From the NCBI RefSeq assembly GCF_963422335.1, contig NZ_OY729424.1:620001-684000 (forward strand): a stretch of 64,000 bases of DNA, given 5' to 3'. Numbering within the stretch: position 1 is the stretch's first letter; each line of letters opens with the position of its first letter. Of the stretch, positions 8,977 through 16,239 are shown one piece after another. The translations under genes were made by a program, and so were the position numbers. The notes beneath the pieces are model-generated. The model did not search any database. It saw only the letters and a program-made list of their open reading frames with translations, and was not told the origin of the DNA. The DNA comes from an uncultured Roseateles sp. (GTDB taxonomy: Bacteria; Pseudomonadota; Gammaproteobacteria; Burkholderiales; Burkholderiaceae_C).

Positions 8977-10605
8977 TCAGGGTGCCGGCGTGTGGCCGTA
9001 GCAGGCCTTCAGCTTGGTGTAGTCGTAGAAGTGGCTGTTGGCGGCATAGCGGGCGCCGTCGCAATCGGCCTTGAAGTCGGTTTCCTTCTCGTTGAAGAGC
9101 ATCTTCACGAGCAGGGCGCCGCTGGCGTTGCGCACCACGTCCCACTGCATATTGGCCGCCATCGGCGACACGTAGTCGCCGCGCCAGGGGTTGTTCTCGT
9201 AGCTGTACATGGTGGCCAGCGGCACCTGCTGCAGCACGTTCTTCAAGCCCATCTTGGAGGCGAAGGGAATGATGATCTCGGCGTGGGCGAAGCGCAGCTT
9301 GGCGACCTTGCCCAGCTGGCCCTTGGCGATGGCGTCGACCTGGTTGAAGAAGTCATCCTCCAGGTGCTGGGCCATCTTCCAGGTGACGCTGCCCTTCTCG
9401 GTGATGCCGGGGCCCATCTTGTAGAAGTCGGCGGCGTCCTGGGTGAAGGCGAAGTACTTGGCCTGCTCCAGCGGCATGTACGGCGCGAAGTCGACGCCGG
9501 CCTCGGCCTTCATCGCCGGGGCGATCACATACAGCTCGTAGATGCGCGAGGCGGCCTCGGCCAGATTGCCTATCGGTGTTTCGCCATCGCCGGTGAGGGT
9601 GCTGGTGAACTTGCCGTCGGCGCTGCTGAAGGTGAAGCTGCCGGTGTTGGCAAAGCTGTAGGCGCCCGATTCGATCTTGTCGACGAAGGCCTTGGTGAAC
9701 AGCCGCTCCAGCACGACACGGCCGGCGGTCTTGGCCGCCGGGTCGGCGAGTATGGCCGCCTGCTTGGCCGCCAGATCGGTGTCCTTCAACCACTTCTGGA
9801 AGGCCAGGCTGTCCTGGTAGGTGGTGTAGAGCGGGTCGCTCGCGCTGCTCACCCCATCGGTGGCCGCCACCAGCTTGTGAAAGTAGAGCAGGAAGCGGTC
9901 GGTGCCGGCCGGCTGGGCGACCGGCGCGCTGACCGGGTAGGGTCCGGGCGCGGCCGGGTAGCTGACCAGGTCGGCCAACTTGGGCTGCGTGGCCAGCATG
10001 CCCTTGACGAAGAAGGCGCCGCTGTCGACGGCGCGATCGACGCCCGAGGTCACGACCTCGATGCGGCGCGGGCTGGTGGCGGCCGCGCCGACCACCTGCT
10101 CGAACAGCGCGGCATGGCGGCTCAGCAGGCGCTTGGCCAGATTCGTGTGCTCGTCGATGCCCACCTGGGTCTCGTTGCCATAGCCGGGCTTGCTGATGCC
10201 GGGCACGCCGTAACCGAGCAGGAAGTTGGCCTTCATCAGCTTCAGCACATCGGGGCCCAGCTTCAGGCCCAGATCGGTCAGCGCGCCCTCGGACGCCGCC
10301 TTCAGCCACATGTTGTAAACGGCCAGGTCGTACTTCAGGCTGGACAGTCCACGCGAGCCATGGCGCGCCACCAGCTCGGTGTAGACGGTGCTGTAGCCGC
10401 TGGGCGGCGCCTCGTAGCTGGCCGCGTCCTGCTGCGGCGCGTAGGGCGTCTTGGTCTGGTAGTAGAAATTGGTCGGCGCGGCGGGCGCAGGGGGCGGTGC
10501 CGGGGTCGGCGCGGGCGCATCGTCACCGCCGCCGCAGGCCGCGAGGCCCAGGGTCAGCGAGGCGATTGCCCAGGTCTGCAAAAACAGTCTGGCTGTGGTC
10601 TTCAT
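8977..10605 (-). CDS. Histidine-type phosphatase, MINPP/HAE class (phytase-like) lipoprotein
   Basis: 542 aa. The start at 10605 has a GGAGA Shine-Dalgarno 7 nt upstream and gives a lipoprotein signal (LAACGGG, Cys24), followed by a Pro/Ala-rich linker (about 30-45). The catalytic RHGSRG motif is at residues 81-86. The distal motif is HAE (in RFAHAEIIIPF, near residue 440) rather than HD; HAE is the mark of multiple inositol polyphosphate phosphatases, which dephosphorylate phytate at several positions (family knowledge). A perfect 14-bp palindrome lies 67-80 nt upstream of the ATG. This is the first gene of the phytase-phosphoesterase-porin-iol operon. Phytate as substrate is inferred from motif and context. 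Confidence 0.87.
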   Translation of the reverse strand: MKTTARLFLQTWAIASLTLGLAACGGGDDAPAPTPAPPPAPAAPTNFYYQTKTPYAPQQDAASYEAPPSGYSTVYTELVARHGSRGLSSLKYDLAVYNMWLKAASEGALTDLGLKLGPDVLKLMKANFLLGYGVPGISKPGYGNETQVGIDEHTNLAKRLLSRHAALFEQVVGAAATSPRRIEVVTSGVDRAVDSGAFFVKGMLATQPKLADLVSYPAAPGPYPVSAPVAQPAGTDRFLLYFHKLVAATDGVSSASDPLYTTYQDSLAFQKWLKDTDLAAKQAAILADPAAKTAGRVVLERLFTKAFVDKIESGAYSFANTGSFTFSSADGKFTSTLTGDGETPIGNLAEAASRIYELYVIAPAMKAEAGVDFAPYMPLEQAKYFAFTQDAADFYKMGPGITEKGSVTWKMAQHLEDDFFNQVDAIAKGQLGKVAKLRFAHAEIIIPFASKMGLKNVLQQVPLATMYSYENNPWRGDYVSPMAANMQWDVVRNASGALLVKMLFNEKETDFKADCDGARYAANSHFYDYTKLKACYGHTPAP

Positions 10606-10671
10606 CGTCTTGTCTCCGTTGTGACCGCCATGGTTTTTTGGCTCGGGCGGCATCGAGGTACTCAATTCATC

Positions 10672-10685
10672 TGCACACGTGTGCA
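10672..10685. promoter_or_regulatory. Putative LacI-family operator before the phytase-like gene
   Basis: TGCACACGTGTGCA is a perfect 14-bp palindrome with the central CpG typical of LacI-family operators. It lies between the stop of the inositol-phosphatase gene and the start of the phytase-like gene. The same 14-mer occurs twice before the transporter operon, and a LacI-type regulator is encoded in the same cluster. That this regulator binds here is inference. Confidence 0.7.
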
Positions 10686-10694
10686 CTCACGGGC

Positions 10695-11522
10695 TTAAAA
10701 AATCGCTGCCGCAGCGTTGGTCTGCAACAGACCGGCGGGCTCGGGCGAGATCAGCGCCAGCAGCTGCGGAAACAGCGCCGGGCCGGCGGCGATGATGGGA
10801 TTGCCGCGCTGCAGGCCGCCATTGGCGAGGAAGTCATTGACCGCGCCGCCCGCCTCCTGCAGCAGCACGATGGCGGCCAGGCAGTCCCAGGCATTGATGT
10901 GGGGCTCGTAGTAGCCGATCAGGCGGCCGGCGGCCACATAGGCCAGCATCAGCGCGCCCGAGCCATTGCGGATGAACATGCCGCCGGCTTCGAGCACGCG
11001 GTCCAGAAAGGGCACGAAGGCGCTGACCGGCACACGGTGCGAGAAGCCCACACCCAGCACGCCTTCGCTGACCGCGGCGGCCTCAAGCACCTTGATCGCC
11101 TTGCTATTGACGAAGGCGCCCTGCCCCTGGGCGGCGTGGAACATCTCGTCGCTGTTCGGGTCGTAGACGACGCCTATCACCGGCTGACCCCGATGCAGCA
11201 CGCCGATGGACAGGCACCATGAGTGCATGCCGTTGACGAAGCAGGCCGTGCCGTCTATCGGGTCGATGACCCAGAGGAAGTCGGCGTCGCCACGGTCCAG
11301 GCCGCCCTCTTCGCCGAGAAAGCCGTCGGCGGCAAAACGGGCCTGCACCTCGGCGCGGATGAAGGCCTCGGTCTCCTGGTCGGCGGCGCTGACCATGTCC
11401 TGCAGGCCCTTCGATTCGATCACCAGCTCGTCGCGGCGGCGGAACATCGCCAAGGCCTGCAGGCCGGCCTCGCGGGCGATGCTGCGGGCGAGTTCGTAGC
11501 GGTCCATCAAGGCTGCGCTCAT
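10695..11522 (-). CDS. Inositol monophosphatase family protein
   Basis: 275 aa, cytoplasmic (no signal peptide). It carries the Mg-dependent phosphatase motifs: GEEGG at about residues 70-74, DPIDGTACFVNG from residue 87, and NAWDCLAAIVLLQEAGG in the C-terminal half. The family hydrolyses inositol monophosphates and related compounds (SuhB, CysQ, FBPase-like). The start ATG overlaps the ABC ATPase stop as ATGA, so it is the last gene of the transporter operon. That coupling suggests it dephosphorylates whatever the transporter imports, giving myo-inositol for the iol enzymes. It is unlikely to be the housekeeping suhB because of this location. Confidence 0.9.
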   Translation of the reverse strand: MSAALMDRYELARSIAREAGLQALAMFRRRDELVIESKGLQDMVSAADQETEAFIRAEVQARFAADGFLGEEGGLDRGDADFLWVIDPIDGTACFVNGMHSWCLSIGVLHRGQPVIGVVYDPNSDEMFHAAQGQGAFVNSKAIKVLEAAAVSEGVLGVGFSHRVPVSAFVPFLDRVLEAGGMFIRNGSGALMLAYVAAGRLIGYYEPHINAWDCLAAIVLLQEAGGAVNDFLANGGLQRGNPIIAAGPALFPQLLALISPEPAGLLQTNAAAAIF

Positions 11523-12601
11523 GCCCGACCTCCGACGATGCACACGCCTTGATCGGCAAAGCCTATGCCCACCGAGGCACCCACCGCGAGTGGCAGCCGC
11601 ACATCGGACTGGCGCACGAACAGCTCGCCCAGCGGCGAGGCCAAGGTGTATTGCATCTCGGTGCCGAGGAAAGCCGCATGCAGCACCTGGCCGACCAGCG
11701 GGTCGTTCGCCGCGGCCGGGCGCAGGCGCATCGCATCGGGCCGCACCGCCACCCGCACCTCGCCACGGTAGTGGCGCGGATTGGCCAGCTGCAGGGCGAC
11801 GCCGCCGACATGGCAATCGCTGCCGCGCAACTCGCCGGCGACCAGATTGGCGTCGCAGATGAAGTCGGCGACGAACTCGTCGGCCGGGGTTTCGAACAGG
11901 TCGCGCGGGCTGCCCTGCTGGGCCACTTTCTGCTTGTTCATCACAATGATCTGGTCGGACACGGCCAAAGCCTCTTCCTGGTCATGGGTCACGTAGACGG
12001 CGGTCAGCCGCAGGCGTTGCTGGATTTCACGGATCTCGTCGCGCACGCGGCGGCGCAGCTTGGTGTCGAGGTTGGACAGCGGCTCGTCAAGCAGCAGCAC
12101 CTGGGGCTCCAGCACCAGCGCACGGGCCACGGCCACGCGCTGCTGCTGGCCGCCGGACAGCTCGCTGGGCAGGCGCGGGCCGTAGTCGGCCAGGCCGACC
12201 AGGCGCAGGCCCTCGATGGCGCGCTCCCGCGCCTCGGCCTTGCGTGCGCCGCCGACCTCCAGGCCGTAGGCCACGTTCTCCTGCACCGTCATGTGCGGGA
12301 ACAGCGCGTAGGACTGGAACACCATGCTGACATTGCGCTCGATCGCCGACTGGCGAGTCACGTCCTGACCCCCGATCAGGATGCGGCCGCGGCTGACATG
12401 CTCCAGGCCGGCGATCAGGCGCAGCGTGCTGGTCTTGCCGCAGCCGCTGGGGCCCAGCAGGGTGACCAGATCGCCCTTGGGAATGCTGAAGGAGACGTTG
12501 TCAACGGCGGTGACCGAGCCGTACTGCTTGGTCACCTGGTCGAACACCAGCGCGCCGGAGGCCAGGCCGGCCTCGCTGGCGGCAGAAAATGCGGCACTCA
12601 T
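11519..12601 (-). CDS. ABC transporter ATP-binding protein (AfuC/FbpC/PotA-like)
   Basis: 360 aa. It has Walker A GPSGCGKTS (residues 50-58), Q-loop VFQSYALFPHMT, signature LSGGQQQRVA (about 147), Walker B VLLLDEPLSNLD and the H-loop VTHDQEEA. A C-terminal regulatory TOBE-type domain follows from about residue 245. It energises the fused permease encoded immediately upstream (4-nt overlap, ATGA) and is followed by the inositol-phosphatase gene with the same overlap. Family members of this group take up ferric iron, polyamines or sugar phosphates; the AfuABC subgroup and the context favour a phosphorylated cyclitol. Confidence 0.92.
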   Translation of the reverse strand: MSAAFSAASEAGLASGALVFDQVTKQYGSVTAVDNVSFSIPKGDLVTLLGPSGCGKTSTLRLIAGLEHVSRGRILIGGQDVTRQSAIERNVSMVFQSYALFPHMTVQENVAYGLEVGGARKAEARERAIEGLRLVGLADYGPRLPSELSGGQQQRVAVARALVLEPQVLLLDEPLSNLDTKLRRRVRDEIREIQQRLRLTAVYVTHDQEEALAVSDQIIVMNKQKVAQQGSPRDLFETPADEFVADFICDANLVAGELRGSDCHVGGVALQLANPRHYRGEVRVAVRPDAMRLRPAAANDPLVGQVLHAAFLGTEMQYTLASPLGELFVRQSDVRLPLAVGASVGIGFADQGVCIVGGRA

Positions 12602-14775
12602 GATTGGACCTTCTTCAAGATGAATTCCTTGGTGGCCGGTGCGGGCTGTTCGCCCTGCACTCGTTCAGTGCGGCGCAACCGGCGCTGGCCGACCAGCTTC
12701 TGCGCCGCCAGCACGCACAGCAGCATGACGACGATCAGCGCACTGGCGTAGGCGATGGCAATGCCGTACTGGCCGTTCTCGACCAGGCCGACGATGTAGG
12801 CGGTGGCCATGTTGTATTTCGCGCTGACCAGGAAGATCACCGCGCTGATCGAGGTGATGGAGCGCACGAAGCTGTAGACCAGGGCCGAGGTCAGTGCCGG
12901 CCGCATCAGCGGCAGCACGACGCGCCGCGCGGTGGTGAAGCTGTTGGCGCCCAGCATCGTCGAGGCCTCGTCGAGGCTGCCGTCCAGCTGGCTCATCGCC
13001 GCCACGCCGCCACGCAGGCCCACCGGCATATTGCGGAACACAAAGCACAGCACCAGGATGGCGCCGGTGCCGGTCAGCTCGATGGGCGCCGCATTGAAGG
13101 CCAGGATGTAGCTGATGCCTATCACCGTGCCCGGTATCGCGAAGCTGAGCATGGTGGCGAACTCGAACGCCGCCTTGCCGGCAAAGCGCTGGCGCACCAG
13201 CAGCCAGGCGGCGAGCAGGCCCAGGGCCGCGGTCAGCGGCGCCGAGATGCCGGCAATGGCCAGGGTGGTGAACAGCGAATCCCAGGCCGTGCCGACCCAG
13301 CGCAGACCCTGCTCGCCAAAGCTGATGCCGAAGGCGTCGCTGTAGTGGCGCAGGGTGAAGCTGTTGTCGCGCCCCCATTGATGGACGAAGCCGCCGGCCA
13401 GAATCATGCCGTAGAGCACCAGGGTGAAGGCCGTCCACAGGCTTACCAACAGGGCCAGCGCGATGGACATGCGCTTGTCCAGCCCGGCATGCTGGCCGTT
13501 GTCGGCCTTGCCGGTCACCGTGGCATAGGACTTCTTGCCGACCCAGCGGCGCTGGGCGATGAAGGCGGCGACGGCGAAGCTGAGCAGTATCAGACCCAGG
13601 CCGGCGGCGCGGCCGGCATCGTTCTGCGCACCGACGATGGCGAAGTAGATCTCGGTGGACAGCACGCCGTAGTTGCCGCCCAGCACCATCGGGTTGCCGA
13701 AGTCGGCCATGCTCTCGATGAAGGCAACCAGGAAGGCATTCGCCAGGCCCGGGCGCATCAGCGGCAGCGAGATGCGCCAGAAGGTCGTCCAGCGCGAGCC
13801 GCCCAGGGTCTGCGAGGCCTCCTCGACCGAGGGGCTGACACCCTCGACGACACCGATCAGCACCATGAAGGCAATCGGCGTGAACGACAGCAACTGGGCC
13901 AGCCAGACGCCGTAGAAGCCATAGAGGCCGCGCCCCGGCGCCACATCGAACCAGGCCGAGACCCAGGCGGTGACGACGCCGCTGCGGCCGAACAGCAGTA
14001 TCAGCGCCAGGCCGATCACGAAGGGCGGCGTGATGATGGGCAGCACCGTCAGCGCGCGCAGCACTTTCTTGAAGCGAAAGCCGGTGCGCGTCACGACCAG
14101 TGCAAAGGCCAGGCCCAGCAGCGTGGCGCCGGTGGCCGTGGCCAGGCCCAGGAACAGCGTGTTCCAGGCCACACCGCAGCGCAGGCCGCTGACGCAACCC
14201 AGCGACCAGATGCGGGCATCGGTGGTGCGCGACCACAGCGCCGTCAGGCTGAAGGCGCCGTCCTGCTCGAAGGCACCGGCCAGCACGCGCAGCACCGGGA
14301 ACATCACGAACAGGCCGACCAGGGCCACCAGCAGCGCGATCACGCCGCAGACAAAGACATCACCGCGGCAGGCGCCGCGCCAGGCCGCACCGGTGCTCAA
14401 CACGAACAGCGCCGCGGTGGCAAACAGCAGGGCGCCCCAGCCCAGCGCCGGCTGCATCGGGCCAGCGCCCCAGGCCAGCCAGCCCAGCCACAGCAGCGCC
14501 GCCGTGGCCAGCGCCATCAGGGCCGCGCCCAGGCCGGGCCGCGACAGACCTGCCAGGCTCAGCAGGCCCGCCAGCACCGGCATCAAGACCAGGGGCAGCA
14601 GCTCCGCATGGCCCAGGCCCAGCACCTGCCACAGCGCTGAGGCCGTGGCCGCGTCACCGGGCCAGGCGGCGCCCAGCCAATCGCCGGCCAGCAGCCCGGC
14701 CTCCTGCTGATGCCAGGGCAGCAGCAGGCTGCTCAACAGCGCCAGCAACAACCAGGCGCGCAATGATTTGTCCAC
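12598..14775 (-). CDS. ABC transporter permease, fused double-permease (AfuB/FbpB-like)
   Basis: 725 aa. Several N-terminal hydrophobic helices (about 1-190) are followed by two binding-protein-dependent permease domains, each with an EAA-type loop (VEEASQTLGGSRWTTFWRI and LDEASTMLGANSFTTARRV), so one polypeptide forms the whole membrane channel. A GTG start at 14775 is chosen: AAGGAAC lies 7 nt upstream, there is no nearby ATG, and upstream codons do not resemble the family. It begins 22 nt after the binding-protein stop and overlaps the ATPase start. Fused permeases are the rule in FbpB and AfuB. Confidence 0.9.
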   Translation of the reverse strand: MDKSLRAWLLLALLSSLLLPWHQQEAGLLAGDWLGAAWPGDAATASALWQVLGLGHAELLPLVLMPVLAGLLSLAGLSRPGLGAALMALATAALLWLGWLAWGAGPMQPALGWGALLFATAALFVLSTGAAWRGACRGDVFVCGVIALLVALVGLFVMFPVLRVLAGAFEQDGAFSLTALWSRTTDARIWSLGCVSGLRCGVAWNTLFLGLATATGATLLGLAFALVVTRTGFRFKKVLRALTVLPIITPPFVIGLALILLFGRSGVVTAWVSAWFDVAPGRGLYGFYGVWLAQLLSFTPIAFMVLIGVVEGVSPSVEEASQTLGGSRWTTFWRISLPLMRPGLANAFLVAFIESMADFGNPMVLGGNYGVLSTEIYFAIVGAQNDAGRAAGLGLILLSFAVAAFIAQRRWVGKKSYATVTGKADNGQHAGLDKRMSIALALLVSLWTAFTLVLYGMILAGGFVHQWGRDNSFTLRHYSDAFGISFGEQGLRWVGTAWDSLFTTLAIAGISAPLTAALGLLAAWLLVRQRFAGKAAFEFATMLSFAIPGTVIGISYILAFNAAPIELTGTGAILVLCFVFRNMPVGLRGGVAAMSQLDGSLDEASTMLGANSFTTARRVVLPLMRPALTSALVYSFVRSITSISAVIFLVSAKYNMATAYIVGLVENGQYGIAIAYASALIVVMLLCVLAAQKLVGQRRLRRTERVQGEQPAPATKEFILKKVQS

Positions 14776-14797
14776 GACAGCGTTCCTTGTGTCTTGC

Positions 14798-15823
14798 TCA
14801 GCGCGGCAGGGCGAAGATCTCGTCGTCCCAGCGCTTGAGCAGGCGCTTGCGCGTCTCCTCGCTGCCGTACTTGGCGAAGTCGTAGTTGATCGTCTTGACC
14901 GTCTCCAGGCGCGGCGCGCGCGGCGGTATCGTCGCCGTCTTGTTCGACGGCACCTGGAAGGCATTGGCCTTGGCCGCCAGCGACTGCACGTCGGCGCGCA
15001 GCGCGAACTCGTAGAAGCGCTTGGCGCTGGCCATGTTCTTGGCGCCCTTGACGATGCTCATCGAGCCGACCTCGTAGCCGGTGCCCTCGCAGGGCGAGAC
15101 CACCTCGACCGGGAAGCCCGCCACCGTTTCCTTCAGCAGATCATGCTGGAAGGTGATGCCCACGCCGATCTCGCCCCGCGCCAGCGCCTTGGCCGGCGCC
15201 GAGCCGCTCTTGGTGTACTGGTTGACGTTGTCGTTCATCTTCTTCATGAAGGCAAAGGCCTCGGCCTCGCCCTGCAGCTGCACCAGCGTCGCAATGGCGG
15301 CGTAGGCGGTGCCCGAGGAATTGGGGTTGGGGATCTGGATCTCGCCCTTGTAGGCGCTGCTCAGCAAATCCCTCCAGCACTTGGGCAGCGGTGCGTTCTT
15401 GCGCTTCAGCACCTCGGGGTTGTAGCCAATGCCCAGCAGGCCGGCATAGACGCCGACGGTGCGGTAGCCCGAGATCTCGGCCTGCTTCTGCGCCCAGGGC
15501 TGCAGCTTGTCGAGCTGGGGCGACTTGTAGACCTCGGTGAAGCCGGCGGCGGCGGCCTGCAGATGGGGGTCACCGGTGCCAGCCCACCAGATGTCGGTCT
15601 TGGGGTTGCCGGCCTCGGCGCGGATCTGGGCGAAGATCTCGCCGGCGCTCTTGCGCACCATCGAGACCTGGATATTGCTTTCGCTCTCGAAGCTGTTGCG
15701 CATCAGCTCGCACCAGTCGTTGTCGGCGGCGCACAGCACGTTCAGGCGCTCGGCGGCCTGGCTGCTCAGCGGCAGGGCGGCAAGGGAGGCGAGCAGCAGC
15801 CCGCCGATCCGGTTGAACTTCAT
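14798..15823 (-). CDS. ABC transporter substrate-binding protein, AfuA/FbpA-like (putative sugar/cyclitol-phosphate binding)
   Basis: 341 aa with a signal peptide (1-23, SSQA/A), so periplasmic. It is a class-II type solute-binding protein of the iron/phosphorylated-sugar group: the WWAGTGDPH segment near residue 80, IPNPNSSGTAYA near 165, and FQHD at 225-228. In AfuA of Actinobacillus, a hexose-phosphate binder, a His-Asp pair at mature positions about 205/206 contacts the sugar (from memory). His227/Asp228 here fall at the same mature positions, and a glutamate (Glu251) at the next expected site. Tandem operators lie 70-100 nt upstream and GGAG precedes the ATG. Confidence 0.88.
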   Translation of the reverse strand: MKFNRIGGLLLASLAALPLSSQAAERLNVLCAADNDWCELMRNSFESESNIQVSMVRKSAGEIFAQIRAEAGNPKTDIWWAGTGDPHLQAAAAGFTEVYKSPQLDKLQPWAQKQAEISGYRTVGVYAGLLGIGYNPEVLKRKNAPLPKCWRDLLSSAYKGEIQIPNPNSSGTAYAAIATLVQLQGEAEAFAFMKKMNDNVNQYTKSGSAPAKALARGEIGVGITFQHDLLKETVAGFPVEVVSPCEGTGYEVGSMSIVKGAKNMASAKRFYEFALRADVQSLAAKANAFQVPSNKTATIPPRAPRLETVKTINYDFAKYGSEETRKRLLKRWDDEIFALPR

Positions 15824-15890
15824 TGTCTGTCTCCTGTATCGGTGTCCGGCATCGCTGGCCGGGCCCCTGTGTTCTGTGCATCATCATCTG

Positions 15891-15923
15891 ATTGCACACG
15901 TGTGCAGTGCACACGTGTGCAAT
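15891..15923. promoter_or_regulatory. Tandem LacI-family operators before the transporter operon
   Basis: Two copies of TGCACACGTGTGCA (15893-15906 and 15908-15921) are separated by a single G; the whole 33-bp block is itself a perfect inverted repeat centred on position 15907. The copies are identical to the site at 10672-10685. Position relative to the binding-protein ATG (15823) is suitable for promoter control. Binding by the LacI-type regulator encoded just upstream is inference. Confidence 0.75.
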
Positions 15924-15960
15924 GTACCTACCGCCGCCGAAAATACAAACCGGGGTATTC

Positions 15961-16239
15961 CCTAGGGACCCTCTGCAAAACCCCCATGGGCCGCGTTTGC
16001 GAGAGAACGGGCCGGCTCGTAGGCGCAGCGCGAAGGTCGGGCTCCATGCCCGACTGCCGAGCGCTGCAACGCCCGAGGCAGCCCGTTATCTCGCAAACCC
16101 TTCGGGGCGGGCCTTTGCGGGCGCCGGCCGGCGTTGCGAACCTGGCCCAGACATCAGTCTGGGCGGCGGTTCGCGCCTTGGCCTGCATCCCGCAAAGATC
16201 CCGCCGCGGCCCATGGGGGTTTTGCAGAGGGTCCCTAGG
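15961..16239. repeat. 279-bp intergenic element with 35-bp perfect terminal inverted repeats and nested hairpins
   Basis: Positions 15961-15995 and 16205-16239 are perfect 35-nt reverse complements, both bounded by CCTAGG. Inside are two further stem systems: 15995-16012 pairs with 16081-16098 (17 of 18), enclosing a hairpin 16036-16042/16048-16054; and 16114-16121 pairs with 16189-16196, enclosing 16146-16152/16157-16163. Folded, it gives a branched cloverleaf-like structure. Open frames across it on both strands are low-complexity shadows. It resembles a non-autonomous MITE- or REP-like element; a copy number in the genome cannot be seen here. Its right end contains the lacI-type gene's stop codon. 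Confidence 0.85.

Noticed and set aside
11519..15823. Transporter as a plain ferric-iron FbpABC system
   Set aside because: Not excluded, but the FQHD site, the coupled inositol-phosphatase and the inositol genes fit AfuABC-like phosphorylated-ligand uptake better.
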